Assembly: GCA_037131735.1 (NCBI GenBank)
Contig: JBAXQM010000003.1
Coordinates: 1-64,000 of the forward strand
Length of the DNA stretch: 64,000 bases
Reading direction: 5' to 3'
Origin: CAIUPE01 sp037131735
GTDB taxonomy: Bacteria > Pseudomonadota > Alphaproteobacteria > Rhizobiales > Beijerinckiaceae
Part shown: positions 16,856 to 26,036 of the stretch, one piece after another
Position numbering within the stretch: the stretch's first letter is position 1
Layout of the letters: every line of letters starts with the position of its first letter
Translations under genes and position numbers: made by a program
The notes under the pieces: generated by a model
What the model was told of the DNA's origin: nothing
Seen by the model: the letters and a program-made list of their open reading frames with translations, nothing else
Databases searched by the model: none

Positions 16856-18511
16856 GTGAAAATGTTGTATTCGCCCTCTCCTTTTTTACGCTTAATCTCC
16901 ATTGCGTTGGCGTTGGCGTTGGCGTTGGCATTGGCGTTGGGCTTTGCGTCGTCTTTTGCAAAGGCCGAGGAAGGCGTGATGGTTCCGGCCTTTGTCGAGG
17001 ACACATCAACGGCTGGCGTTGCCAGTATTTATGCGGGTGAATGGCAATATATGGTTGGGGGTGGCGTCGCCGCTTTTGATTGCAATGGCGATTCTTATCC
17101 TGATCTCGCTTTGGCTGGTGGAGAAGGCGTTTCCTCTCTCTATGTGAATAAAAGCGCACGAGGCAGCGCGTTACATTTTGCTAAGCAAGACAGTGGCGCT
17201 GAATTGAAAAATGTGACCGGTTTTTATCCGCTCGATATTGATGGCGATGGGTTGATGGATCTCGTCGTGTTGCGGGTCGGTGAAATCGTGCTGCTACGCG
17301 GCAGAGGTGCTTGCTATTTTGAACGCGCCAATGAGCTGTGGAATTTCAATGGCGGCAATGCCTGGTGGACATCATTTTCAGCGACTTGGGAGAAGGGCAA
17401 TAAATGGCCAACACTCGCCTTCGGCGCCTATATCGATCCCGCGCAGGAATCGAACCCTTGGGGATCATGCACAGCTAATCAATTATATCGACCGCAAGCA
17501 GAGGGTGGCTATAGCACGTCGATTTCGCTGACGCCGAGCTATTGCGCATTGTCGATTTTATTCACGGATTGGAATCGCTCAGGCACACCGTCTTTGCGCG
17601 TATCGAATGACCGCGAATATTATGAAGGCGGACAAGAGCAATTATGGCATCTTGAGCCGGGACAAGCGCCTCGGCTTTACACGGATGCTGAGGGTTGGAA
17701 GTTTCTGAAAATTTGGGGCATGGGCATCGCTTCGACAAATTTTCCTGATGAACAATATCCGTCTTATTTTCTGACAAGCATGTCCGACAATAAATTGCAG
17801 ATTTTGCGCGCGCCCGAACCCGATCAAAAACCGAAGCCGCTTTATCGTGACATTGCTTATGATCGCGGCGTTGTCGCCTATCGCCCCTATATGGGTGAGG
17901 ATCTAAAGCCAAGCACGGCATGGCACGCGCAGTTTGAAGATGTGAACAATGACGGGCGATCCGATCTCTTCATTGCGAAAGGCAATGTGGATCGGATGCC
18001 GGACTTTGCACAAAGAGATCCAAGTAATCTTTTGTTACAAAAGCCTGACGCGCATTTTGTTGAAGTGGGCGATGTATCCGGCATTGCGAGTTTCGCAATC
18101 GCGCGCGGGGCCATTCTTGCTGATTTTAATCTCGACGGAAAAATGGATCTCGCTGTCGTTAATCGCCGTGAAAACGCAAAGATCTGGCGCAATGTCTCAA
18201 CGGAAATTGGGAGTTTCATCGCGCTTCGTCTTGGGTCCGAGACGTCAAATCGCGATGCGATCGGCGCGTGGATTGAGGTCAGGACGGATTCAGGAACGCA
18301 ACGCCGTGAGATCACGTCAGGGGGAGGCCATGCGAGCGGACAGAACGGCTTCTGGCATTTTGGTCTCGGCACCGCGACATCCGCAGACATCAGGGTGATT
18401 TGGCCTGATGGGACCGAAGGTCCCTGGCAAAAAGTGGCCGCGGGTCAATTTTATCGGGTGAGCCCGGGCCAAGAGCCTGTCCCCTGGGTTCCGTCAGCCC
18501 AAGCGAATTGA
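16856..18511 (+). CDS. Secreted FG-GAP/VCBS repeat protein with ASPIC/UnbV domain (CRTAC1-like)
   Basis: 551 residues from GTG 16856 (or 549 from ATG 16862). An unusual signal peptide has a core of six Ala-Leu pairs. At least four calcium-type repeats of the FG-GAP/VCBS kind follow (DCNGDSYPDL, DIDGDGLMDL, DVNNDGRSDL, DFNLDGKMDL), forming a beta-propeller. The C-terminus (about 455-540) is the ASPIC/UnbV domain, as in GAWIEVRT and RVIWPDGT. This architecture is found beside vanadium-haloperoxidase-like proteins in other bacteria, as here. The role is unknown; calcium-dependent binding outside the membrane is likely. Confidence 0.85.
   Translation: MKMLYSPSPFLRLISIALALALALALALGFASSFAKAEEGVMVPAFVEDTSTAGVASIYAGEWQYMVGGGVAAFDCNGDSYPDLALAGGEGVSSLYVNKSARGSALHFAKQDSGAELKNVTGFYPLDIDGDGLMDLVVLRVGEIVLLRGRGACYFERANELWNFNGGNAWWTSFSATWEKGNKWPTLAFGAYIDPAQESNPWGSCTANQLYRPQAEGGYSTSISLTPSYCALSILFTDWNRSGTPSLRVSNDREYYEGGQEQLWHLEPGQAPRLYTDAEGWKFLKIWGMGIASTNFPDEQYPSYFLTSMSDNKLQILRAPEPDQKPKPLYRDIAYDRGVVAYRPYMGEDLKPSTAWHAQFEDVNNDGRSDLFIAKGNVDRMPDFAQRDPSNLLLQKPDAHFVEVGDVSGIASFAIARGAILADFNLDGKMDLAVVNRRENAKIWRNVSTEIGSFIALRLGSETSNRDAIGAWIEVRTDSGTQRREITSGGGHASGQNGFWHFGLGTATSADIRVIWPDGTEGPWQKVAAGQFYRVSPGQEPVPWVPSAQAN
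16904..16939 (+). repeat. Hexanucleotide tandem repeat GCGTTG x6 in a signal peptide
   Basis: Six in-frame copies of GCGTTG (the fifth is GCATTG) encode Ala-Leu x6 in the hydrophobic core of the FG-GAP protein signal sequence. Copy number changes would lengthen or shorten the core by two residues without a frameshift. Confidence 0.9.
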
Positions 18512-18605
18512 TAGTCTCCGTCTCAACGCCGCCTCGCGGATAGGGGTGGCGAATGAGGGGACCTCTTGTCAAAATCCCTTCATAAGAACGCGGGAGGGAG
18601 AAACC

Positions 18606-19460
18606 ATGATCACATTTCCGATAATCGACACGCATGTCCATCTTCTGGACCAAAAGCTCTTCAAATATTCATGGGCAAGTGGTGCGCCAAAGCTCGCGCG
18701 TGATTGGACGCTTGATGACCTGGCGGCATCCGCCAAGCCTTACACCATTGAAAGTGCGGTCTTTGTCGAAGTTGATGTTGATCATCCCGATTATATGAAA
18801 GAAGCGCGTTGGGTTCAGTCTCTTGCTGATCGTGATCAACGCATGAAAGGCTGTGTCGCTTGTCTGCCGATTGAGAAAGGTGCCGCGCTTGAAGCAAAGA
18901 TTGCAGAGCTCGCCTCCATCAACGTGGCGCGCGGTGTGCGACGTTTGATTCAAAATCAACCCGACCCCGAATTTGTTTTGCGGCCTGATGTGATTGCTGC
19001 AACAAAATTGCTACCAAAATATAATCTCTCCTTTGACCTTTGTATTTTTCATCATCAATTGAAAAATACAATCGCCTATGTGCGTGCCTGTCCGGATGTC
19101 TTTTTCATTATGGACCATATTGCGAAGCCCGGCATTAAAGCCGGCTTGGTGGAGCCATGGAAAGCCGATATCCGCGAATTGGCATCACTGCCTAATGTTG
19201 TGTGCAAATTGTCGGGCGTAACAACAGAAGCCGACCATGATCATTGGACGCCCGCGCAGTTAAAGCCCTATATCGAACATGTCATCGATGTGTTCGGCTT
19301 TGATCGTTTGATGTATGGCGGCGATTGGCCCGTGTCGGAGCTCGCAGGACCCTATACCGCATGGCTCGATGTGCTTGATAACATCACGGCATCATGCTCC
19401 GACAGTGAGCGGCGCAAGCTTTTCCGCGAGAATGCGCAGAGATATTATAGGCTCGCGTGA
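18606..19460 (+). CDS. Amidohydrolase-family TIM-barrel hydrolase (lactonase-like)
   Basis: A 284-residue amidohydrolase-2 family protein related to L-fuconolactonase and other sugar lactonases (COG3618). The N-terminal metal motif is DTHVHLLD; later elements are FIMDHIAKP, KLSGVTTE and the metal-ligand strand MYGGDWPVSE. The ATG at 18606 has a GGGAG site; the in-frame ATG at 18546 is less likely. It opens a plus-strand operon with a sulfatase-superfamily enzyme, a creatininase-family protein and an EamA transporter. The substrate is unknown. Confidence 0.85.
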   Translation: MITFPIIDTHVHLLDQKLFKYSWASGAPKLARDWTLDDLAASAKPYTIESAVFVEVDVDHPDYMKEARWVQSLADRDQRMKGCVACLPIEKGAALEAKIAELASINVARGVRRLIQNQPDPEFVLRPDVIAATKLLPKYNLSFDLCIFHHQLKNTIAYVRACPDVFFIMDHIAKPGIKAGLVEPWKADIRELASLPNVVCKLSGVTTEADHDHWTPAQLKPYIEHVIDVFGFDRLMYGGDWPVSELAGPYTAWLDVLDNITASCSDSERRKLFRENAQRYYRLA

Positions 19461-19537
19461 ACTCAAAGTTTGATGGGAAAAGTGCTGCGCGCATGTAAAG
19501 GTCGCGCGGTACAAAGTGAACAATTTCGGAGATGGGT

Positions 19538-21112
19538 ATGGCGGCGCGGAAGGTTCTCTTTATTACAGCCGATCAATGGCGAGGCGATGCGCTTGGTTTT
19601 CTGGGGCATCCGGCCGCGCGCACGCCCAATCTTGATCGCCTTGCTGCGGAGGGCGTGAGTTTTACCAAACACTTTACGTGTTCGGCGCCTTGTGGACCTG
19701 CGCGTACAACTTTGCTTACAGGACTTTATCCGTTCATTCATCGCTCGGTGCGCAATGGTACACCGCTTGATCGACGACACACCAATCTTGCGCTCGAAGC
19801 ACGGCGCGCGGGGCGTGATCCTGTTCTTTTCGGATATACAGATTCATCGGCTGATCCGCGCGAGATGGCACCCGATGATCCGCGTTTGAAAAGTTTCGAA
19901 GGCGTCATGCCGGGCTTCAGACTCGAAGCGACGTTGAATGAGAGTGCGCTCTCCGGTTGGCTTACGGAACTCGCGCGCAAGGGCTATGATGTGCCTGAGC
20001 CGCTGTTTGACATTTATTCGCCGCCAGAAACAACGGATCCGCGGCGCTTCTGGCGTGGTCCCGCAAAATATAAAGCGGAAGACAGTGATACCGCCTATAT
20101 CGCCGACAAGGTGATTGATTATACGCGCCTTCGTCGCAATGAGGATTGGTTAATCCATGCCGTCTTTTTGCGGCCGCATCCGCCTTTAATTGCGCCCGCG
20201 CCTTATGATCAATTGATTGATCGCGATCTTGTGCCAAAGCCTGTGCGGCGCGAGACGCGTGAGCGTGAAGCGGCGCTCCATCCCTATTTGCGCGAATGGC
20301 TCAAAGAGATGTCGACGCCTGGCTATTTCGACGCGCCCTTTGATCTCCACACACTCAGTGAACAAGATTATGAAGATATGCGCGCGGTCTATTTCGGCTT
20401 GATAGCCGAAGTGGATCATCAAATCGGCCGCATCATCGACCATCTGAAGGCAATCGGTGAATACGAAAATACACTGATTATCTTCACATCTGATCACGGC
20501 GAAATGCTGGGCGATCATTGGTCATGGGGTAAGGGCGGCTTCTTTGATGCATCCAATCATGTGCCCTTGATCATTCGAGATCCTCACGCCGCTCCATCAG
20601 CGCGCGGACGTCGCGTGAATGCACTTACGGAATCAGTCGATCTCATGCCGACTATTCTCGAATGGATGGGCTGTGATGTGCCTTCAGAAGCAAATGGCGT
20701 ATCACTCGCATCGTGGCTTTCTGGGGAGACGCCTGAAACATGGCGGCGCGCAGTGTACTGGGAATTTGATTTCAGAAGCCCGGTGACAAAGCGCTATGAG
20801 ACGGCGCTCGATTTGTCCCCGGATGAATGCACGCTCAATGTGATCCGCGATCATCACTATAAATATGTGCATTTCACAGCTTTGCCGCCTTTGTTGTTTG
20901 ACCTTACGCGCGATCCTGATGAATTGTATAATCTTGCTGATGATCCGGCTTATGGTTCGGTTATCGCTGATTATGCGCAGCGGCTTCTAAGCCATCGGAT
21001 GCTGCATGCGGAGCGCACTTTGACCAATGCGATGTTATCGCCGAAGGGTGTGATCTATCGCAACGAGCCGCGCGGTCGCCCCACTGCGCTTTATGCGCCC
21101 GTGAAATCTTGA
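19538..21112 (+). CDS. Sulfatase-superfamily hydrolase (arylsulfatase / phosphonate monoester hydrolase type)
   Basis: A 524-residue protein of the alkaline phosphatase superfamily. The formylglycine site is Cys52 in CGPARTTLLTG (C-x-P-x-R). Metal ligands are in FITADQWRGD at the N-terminus and SDHGEMLGDH near residue 325. The long middle region and the SDHGEMLGDHW form resemble phosphonate monoester hydrolases and related sulfatases that act on several ester types. It needs a formylglycine-generating enzyme, and none is in the window. No signal peptide is seen, so it is probably cytoplasmic. GGAG precedes the ATG at 19538. Confidence 0.85.
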   Translation: MAARKVLFITADQWRGDALGFLGHPAARTPNLDRLAAEGVSFTKHFTCSAPCGPARTTLLTGLYPFIHRSVRNGTPLDRRHTNLALEARRAGRDPVLFGYTDSSADPREMAPDDPRLKSFEGVMPGFRLEATLNESALSGWLTELARKGYDVPEPLFDIYSPPETTDPRRFWRGPAKYKAEDSDTAYIADKVIDYTRLRRNEDWLIHAVFLRPHPPLIAPAPYDQLIDRDLVPKPVRRETREREAALHPYLREWLKEMSTPGYFDAPFDLHTLSEQDYEDMRAVYFGLIAEVDHQIGRIIDHLKAIGEYENTLIIFTSDHGEMLGDHWSWGKGGFFDASNHVPLIIRDPHAAPSARGRRVNALTESVDLMPTILEWMGCDVPSEANGVSLASWLSGETPETWRRAVYWEFDFRSPVTKRYETALDLSPDECTLNVIRDHHYKYVHFTALPPLLFDLTRDPDELYNLADDPAYGSVIADYAQRLLSHRMLHAERTLTNAMLSPKGVIYRNEPRGRPTALYAPVKS

Positions 21113-21139
21113 TTGAATCTGTAGAAAGAGGCTGCTCTC

Positions 21140-21880
21140 ATGCGTTATGAATTGATGTTGCCCCATCATCTGCGTGAAGCGATAGAAAAAAATTGGCCCG
21201 TTATATTGCCGCTGGGTGTGCTTGAATATCACGGTGAACATCTCGGCCTCGGCATGGATACGCTTGCGGTGATCCGTATTCTTGATCGCCTCGAGAAAGA
21301 AGCGCCACTTGTTATCTTGCCGCCCTTTTATTATGGCGCGGCAAGCTATGCGGTGGAGCCGCCCGAAGGCAAAGGCTCGGTGCATGTTGATTCAGAATCG
21401 ATTGCTCCTTTCGCGAAATCATTGTTTCGCGGATTATTGCGCATCGGCTTCCGCAATATTCACGGATTTATTCATCATCAGTCCGAGAATTTTACAGCGG
21501 GTATGCCGACCGATCTCGCGTTTAAATTTGCAGGCCGTCAAGCCATCTTCGAACATATCGAACGCGAGCGCGGGGAAGGCTGGTGGGGCAATAAAAATAT
21601 GGCCGATTATTATGCGCAACACGCGACCGGCAGCGATCCGTTTAACTGGATCAAGATCCATCCTTTAATGACAAAAGATATTATTGCGCAATATCCCTTT
21701 GATCATGCGGGTATTGGCGAAACCTCATTGATGATGGCGCTTTGTCCGGAAGCGGTTGATATGATGCGGTTGAACAGTGAAGAGTGGTATTCGCAATCGG
21801 CAAAAGACGCGTCTAAAGACTTAGGAGAGCGCGGCGTAGAACTCATTCTCGCCCATATGCGCGCGGTGCTTTGGGGATAG
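21140..21880 (+). CDS. Creatininase-family amidohydrolase (divergent metal site)
   Basis: A 246-residue protein of the creatininase family of metal-dependent cyclic-amide hydrolases. Ligands Glu29, His31 and Asp40 are visible in LEYHGEHLGLGMD, and HAGIGETS matches the later HAGE-x-ETS block. The segment that usually reads NGHxxN is IHHQSEN (about 111-117). The expected His lines up with Gln and a neighbouring His may replace it. It follows the sulfatase-like gene by 27 bp and precedes an EamA transporter by 7 bp. Confidence 0.82.
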   Translation: MRYELMLPHHLREAIEKNWPVILPLGVLEYHGEHLGLGMDTLAVIRILDRLEKEAPLVILPPFYYGAASYAVEPPEGKGSVHVDSESIAPFAKSLFRGLLRIGFRNIHGFIHHQSENFTAGMPTDLAFKFAGRQAIFEHIERERGEGWWGNKNMADYYAQHATGSDPFNWIKIHPLMTKDIIAQYPFDHAGIGETSLMMALCPEAVDMMRLNSEEWYSQSAKDASKDLGERGVELILAHMRAVLWG

Positions 21881-21887
21881 GGTTTTC

Positions 21888-22772
21888 ATGTCACGCCAAG
21901 TTTCAACAGGCATCGGCTTTTTGGCGGTGCTGATGTGGGCCGTTTTGGCCTTGTTTACCACTGCCTCGGGACAGGTGCCGCCATTCCAGCTTGCGGCGAT
22001 GACATTTTTCATTGGCGGTATTCTCGGTGTCGCAACATGGCCTTTTCGTCCGGGTGCGAAGAGCGCGTTAAAACAAAGTCCGCTTGCGTGGCTTGTGGGG
22101 ATCGGCGGTCTCTTTGGCTATCACGCCGTTTACTTTAGCGCGCTTCGATCTGCGCCAGCAATTGAGGCGAGTCTTATCGCTTATCTCTGGCCTTTGTTTC
22201 TTGTTGTCGCGTCCGCATTGTTGCCCGGTGAAAAATTAAAGCTTCATCATATTTTCGGTGTTGTTCTCGGACTTATTGGTGCGTTCCTTGTTATCACCAA
22301 AGGTGAACATCTCTCGCTATCTGAAGGTTTAAAGCCCGGACATTTTCTTGCCCTTATCTGTGCGGTGATTTGGGCGGGCTATTCCGTTCTATCAAGGAGG
22401 CTGGGTGATGTGCCGACGGATGCGGTTGCCGGATTTTGTCTTGTTACGTCATTGCTGGCGACGTTTTGTCATTTATCGTTTGAGGACACTGTGTGGCCGG
22501 CATCCGCGCTTGAATGGGCCGCAATTATCGGTTTGGGACTATTCCCCGTAGGCGCCGCTTTTTATGTGTGGGATCACGGCGTGAAGAAAGGCGACATCAT
22601 GGTGCTTGGTGCGGCATCTTATGCATCGCCACTCCTTTCAACGCTTGTGCTTGTTGTTGCCGGTTACGCGCCCGCCCATTGGTCGGTCGGAGTTGCCTGT
22701 CTCTTGATTACTGCGGGAGCAATTATAGCGGCAAAAGATTTGCTCTTTCGCCGCGAGTCTAAAAAAACTTGA
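21888..22772 (+). CDS. EamA/DMT-family transporter
   Basis: A 294-residue inner-membrane protein with about ten hydrophobic segments in two EamA halves (PVEW-type half repeats, SLIAYLWPLFLVV in the first, AYVWDHGVKKG-like in the second). It belongs to the drug/metabolite transporter superfamily and is likely an exporter of amino acids or other metabolites. It is the last gene of the hydrolase operon and may export a product of it; the substrate is not deducible. Confidence 0.87.
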   Translation: MSRQVSTGIGFLAVLMWAVLALFTTASGQVPPFQLAAMTFFIGGILGVATWPFRPGAKSALKQSPLAWLVGIGGLFGYHAVYFSALRSAPAIEASLIAYLWPLFLVVASALLPGEKLKLHHIFGVVLGLIGAFLVITKGEHLSLSEGLKPGHFLALICAVIWAGYSVLSRRLGDVPTDAVAGFCLVTSLLATFCHLSFEDTVWPASALEWAAIIGLGLFPVGAAFYVWDHGVKKGDIMVLGAASYASPLLSTLVLVVAGYAPAHWSVGVACLLITAGAIIAAKDLLFRRESKKT

Positions 22773-22784
22773 ATTCAAATGTGA

Positions 22785-23390
22785 TCAAGGCGCAACCAGC
22801 AAACTAAGCGCGATGCCCCACATTGTCAGGCCGATCACAATTTCTAAAATGACCCATGATTTAGGCTTGGCAAAAATTGGTGCCAGAAAGCGTGCGCCAT
22901 AGCCCAATGCGCTGAAAAACGAAAGTGAACCGAGTGCCGCGCCGATGCCGAATGTGGTTTCAAAGGGCGTATACCGTGTTGACAGAGAACCGAGCAGCAT
23001 CACCGTATCAATATAAACATGCGGATTGGCCCAGGTGAAAATGACGCATGTCATCAAGGCCTGTAACCAAGTGGTCGCATTGCGCTCAGTGGGAACAAGA
23101 GCCTCTCCGCCTTGCCAAGCAGATTTCAGCCGCAAGGCACCATAGACAAAAAGAAATGCTGAACCGGCCCACAGTAGGCCCTGTTCGAGCCACGGCACTG
23201 TCGGAAGAGCAAGACCGAAGCCCCCAACGCCCACGACGATTAGCGCAGCGTCTGACAGCCCACAAACAGCCACAACGAGCGCCACATGTTCCCGACGCAA
23301 TCCTTGGCGAAGCACAAAAGCATTTTGTGCGCCGATCGCCAAAATCAGACTGAGCGAGGTAAGGTAACCGGAGGTGAATGCGGTAAACAT
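22785..23390 (-). CDS. LysE/ArgO-family amino acid exporter
   Basis: A 201-residue membrane protein with five to six hydrophobic segments and the LysE/ArgO hallmark GAQNAFVLRQGLRREH near the N-terminus, followed by WANPHVYIDT. ArgO-class proteins export basic amino acids such as arginine or lysine. It converges with the EamA gene 12 bp away and stands alone. Confidence 0.9.
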   Translation of the reverse strand: MFTAFTSGYLTSLSLILAIGAQNAFVLRQGLRREHVALVVAVCGLSDAALIVVGVGGFGLALPTVPWLEQGLLWAGSAFLFVYGALRLKSAWQGGEALVPTERNATTWLQALMTCVIFTWANPHVYIDTVMLLGSLSTRYTPFETTFGIGAALGSLSFFSALGYGARFLAPIFAKPKSWVILEIVIGLTMWGIALSLLVAP

Positions 23391-23490
23391 GAAAGCTGAG
23401 CCAGAACCGATAAATGTTCAGACCCTATAGCTCACGAAGTTCAAAAGGGAAACGAGGCGGCGATGGGTACGGAAATGAAGGTGGCCCGCT

Positions 23491-24843
23491 TTATACGATC
23501 ATGATCCAGTGCGCTTCACCGATAAGAATGAGTGTCAGGAGCGCGATAAGCGAGACGAATCCCAATGTCCGTAGTCTCGTACTCAAATCAAGCACCTTTA
23601 ATATCCATGCAAATGCAAGTACGGGAATGAACGATGAAACAAGCACAGCAAACGCTTGGCCCTCCACATCGAAGTGACGGTAAAACAACGTGATTAAAAC
23701 GAGTAGACCCAGTGATGATGGCAGTGTCAGAAGCCCGATAGACCGCAAGGGATGGCGGGTGATGGCAAGTATAAAGGGAACGTACCAGAGTGTTGCCACA
23801 AGGGGCAAAAGCGAAATCACCATAATCAGCGTTTCACCCCTTACCTCATAATAGCGTGGGTAAAACAGATGAAGGCCATACGGCATTAACGGTAATAGGA
23901 TTGCTAAGCCGACGAAGGTTCCACAAACGAGTAGAAGAAGGTCTTTCCAAATTAGATTTTGAAGAAGTGCTTTCTTCTGTTCGCGATGTAACACGAGATA
24001 GCGTGGATAAAACGCCTGCCCAATCGTTGTTAATGTTCCTGTCGCGAGTGCGATCAAATTAAACGCGAAGGCTAGTTGCGCGAAATCATGTTGTGATGAG
24101 ATCGAAGCTGAAATCCAGCGCGGCATGAATTGCGTGCAAAGCCACATCAACGCGCATAGAAATAGCGGCAGAGACTGGCGCAGCGGCGAGATTATCTCTT
24201 TCCATTTGGTTGTATCTAACCGCAGTGTTCGCCCTGATCGCATGGCAAACACAAGATACCAAAGTGACAAAACCAAGTAACATCCGGTTGTGCCGCCAAT
24301 GACCAGGCCGATAAGCCGAGGCACAGTCATTCCGAGCTGTAAGGTCAAGGCAAGGATGGCGAACTCTTTGATGTTATTCTTTGCGCGCGACACTGTAACA
24401 GGCCCAACAGCAATCATGGCAAGCATCCCGCCGCATAGAGCGAGGAGCAGATCTAAGGGGGATAGAAGATTATTGTTCCTCGAGACAAGAAAAGACAGGA
24501 GAGCAATAAAGGGCATCAAAACAAGTGCGATTAGCCATCGCGCATGAATGAGGTAGTTAGAATGTTCATGCGCGTTGTCTGATGAATGTCCATAGCGGTC
24601 GGCAAGTTCTGAAAGGCCGAAATCGAGACGCGCGGCTAACTGAAAGAAACTTGCAAGCAGCACGAAGGATGCAAATTGGTCTGCTGTAAGAAGTGCGGGC
24701 GCCGCCAGTGTGGTGGCAGAGCTGAGGCCGGTAAGGATGAGCGTCGACAAAACATAGGCCGACGGCTTGGTTAAAAAGGAGGATAAATCGATCCTGCCTT
24801 TTTCATAGAGTTTTGAGCGAGACTCTTGCGTCGCTACACTCAT
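23491..24843 (-). CDS. Polysaccharide flippase, Wzx-like (MOP superfamily)
   Basis: A 450-residue polytopic membrane protein with about 12-14 hydrophobic segments, in the position expected of the lipid-linked oligosaccharide flippase. It begins with the short amphipathic lead and first helix typical of the MOP/polysaccharide transporter class. The primary sequence is poorly conserved, as is normal for Wzx. It overlaps the upstream GT4 gene by 4 bp (ATGA) and is the last gene of the exopolysaccharide operon. Confidence 0.78.
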   Translation of the reverse strand: MSVATQESRSKLYEKGRIDLSSFLTKPSAYVLSTLILTGLSSATTLAAPALLTADQFASFVLLASFFQLAARLDFGLSELADRYGHSSDNAHEHSNYLIHARWLIALVLMPFIALLSFLVSRNNNLLSPLDLLLALCGGMLAMIAVGPVTVSRAKNNIKEFAILALTLQLGMTVPRLIGLVIGGTTGCYLVLSLWYLVFAMRSGRTLRLDTTKWKEIISPLRQSLPLFLCALMWLCTQFMPRWISASISSQHDFAQLAFAFNLIALATGTLTTIGQAFYPRYLVLHREQKKALLQNLIWKDLLLLVCGTFVGLAILLPLMPYGLHLFYPRYYEVRGETLIMVISLLPLVATLWYVPFILAITRHPLRSIGLLTLPSSLGLLVLITLFYRHFDVEGQAFAVLVSSFIPVLAFAWILKVLDLSTRLRTLGFVSLIALLTLILIGEAHWIMIV

Positions 24844-26036
24844 TGGATGGTCTGCCGCTTTGGCAAGGTCATAATGTGATCAAGCGCGCTCGCTAAAGTG
24901 ACCCCGATATTTTTCCAATCAAGCGTGGTGGATGCGTGCGTGAGCGCTCCATGAGATAGCGCTTCATAGAGAGCAGGTGTTGTCGCGAGCTCTAAAATCG
25001 AGTCTGCGAGCGCATCGGCAGAAACCTCTTTGGCGATCAATCCCGTGACGCCATGAGCGATTTGCTCCTTGAGCCCGCCGATCGGCGTCGCGATCACAGG
25101 CAACCCGGCAGAAAATGCAGCCGCCGCTACACCGGATTGACTGGCTTCAATATAAGGCAGAATAACGGCGTCAGCGCTTTTGAGGTATTTCGCAATTTCG
25201 TCGTCACTCAGCCATTCATTGATAAGCTCAATATTGGGTAAATGCTCGATCATTCCCCGCGCCGCACCGAGATCGCCCGATCCCGCAATGGTCAATGAGA
25301 ATGCGCGCTGCGATGCCAATAGCGTCCGATAGGCCTCGAGCAGAAGCGGCAGGCCCTTATATTCTGTTATCCTTCCGAGAAAGAGAAGGCGAAACGGACG
25401 CGCTTCGGGAAAAATACGCGCTTGATTATCTGCGCCTGTAAAATCAAATCGCCCATGCGGAATTTTAAAAATGCGTTCTCGGGGATAGTGATAAAGAGAG
25501 TGTGCTGTATCCGCGACATGATCACTCATCACAATCAAAGCATCGGATGTGTTGATTTGCCACGCCATGGCCTTTGCACGAAGAGGGTAACGATCCCCCG
25601 GATGGGGCTCGGCATCGTGAAGGCATAGTACAAAGGGTCGAGCTGAGTGTTTAAGAATGGGAAGGGTTGCAAGATCCCAAATTGATTGAAAAGAACATAA
25701 GGCCAGATCAGGTTTGAATTGATCCAAGGCATTTTTGAAATCAAACCCAATGCGCGGTAATTTCAAAAGGGCACTGGCAGCGGATAACTTTCCTGCGAGC
25801 GTCTGTTTATCACCGGTGAATATCGAAACAGGCGTATAGGGGTGAGAACCGCTGCGCGCCAAATCTAGGGCTAGATCCGAATGATCAGCAGCGGACATAT
25901 GAAGCGCTCTGCCATCAAGGCCAGAAAGCGCCGCGCCTAAGGCCATTGTGAACTTTGCACCGGCACCTTCTTTGCCCCAATGCCACATAAAAATGCGCCG
26001 CGCTTCGGGCTTTTGAAATTTGTAAAGTTCATTCAT
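24840..26036 (-). CDS. Glycosyltransferase family 4
   Basis: A 398-residue GT-B fold protein. The C-terminal Rossmann domain begins near residue 215 with RLLFLGRITEYKGLPLLLEAY, and the nucleotide-sugar site is in ILPYIEASQSGVAAAAFSAGLPVIAT, with the E-x7-E pattern degenerate. It is retaining and cytoplasmic. It would add a sugar to the growing lipid-linked repeat unit. It overlaps its neighbours by 4 bp on both sides. Confidence 0.87.
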   Translation of the reverse strand: MNELYKFQKPEARRIFMWHWGKEGAGAKFTMALGAALSGLDGRALHMSAADHSDLALDLARSGSHPYTPVSIFTGDKQTLAGKLSAASALLKLPRIGFDFKNALDQFKPDLALCSFQSIWDLATLPILKHSARPFVLCLHDAEPHPGDRYPLRAKAMAWQINTSDALIVMSDHVADTAHSLYHYPRERIFKIPHGRFDFTGADNQARIFPEARPFRLLFLGRITEYKGLPLLLEAYRTLLASQRAFSLTIAGSGDLGAARGMIEHLPNIELINEWLSDDEIAKYLKSADAVILPYIEASQSGVAAAAFSAGLPVIATPIGGLKEQIAHGVTGLIAKEVSADALADSILELATTPALYEALSHGALTHASTTLDWKNIGVTLASALDHIMTLPKRQTIQ

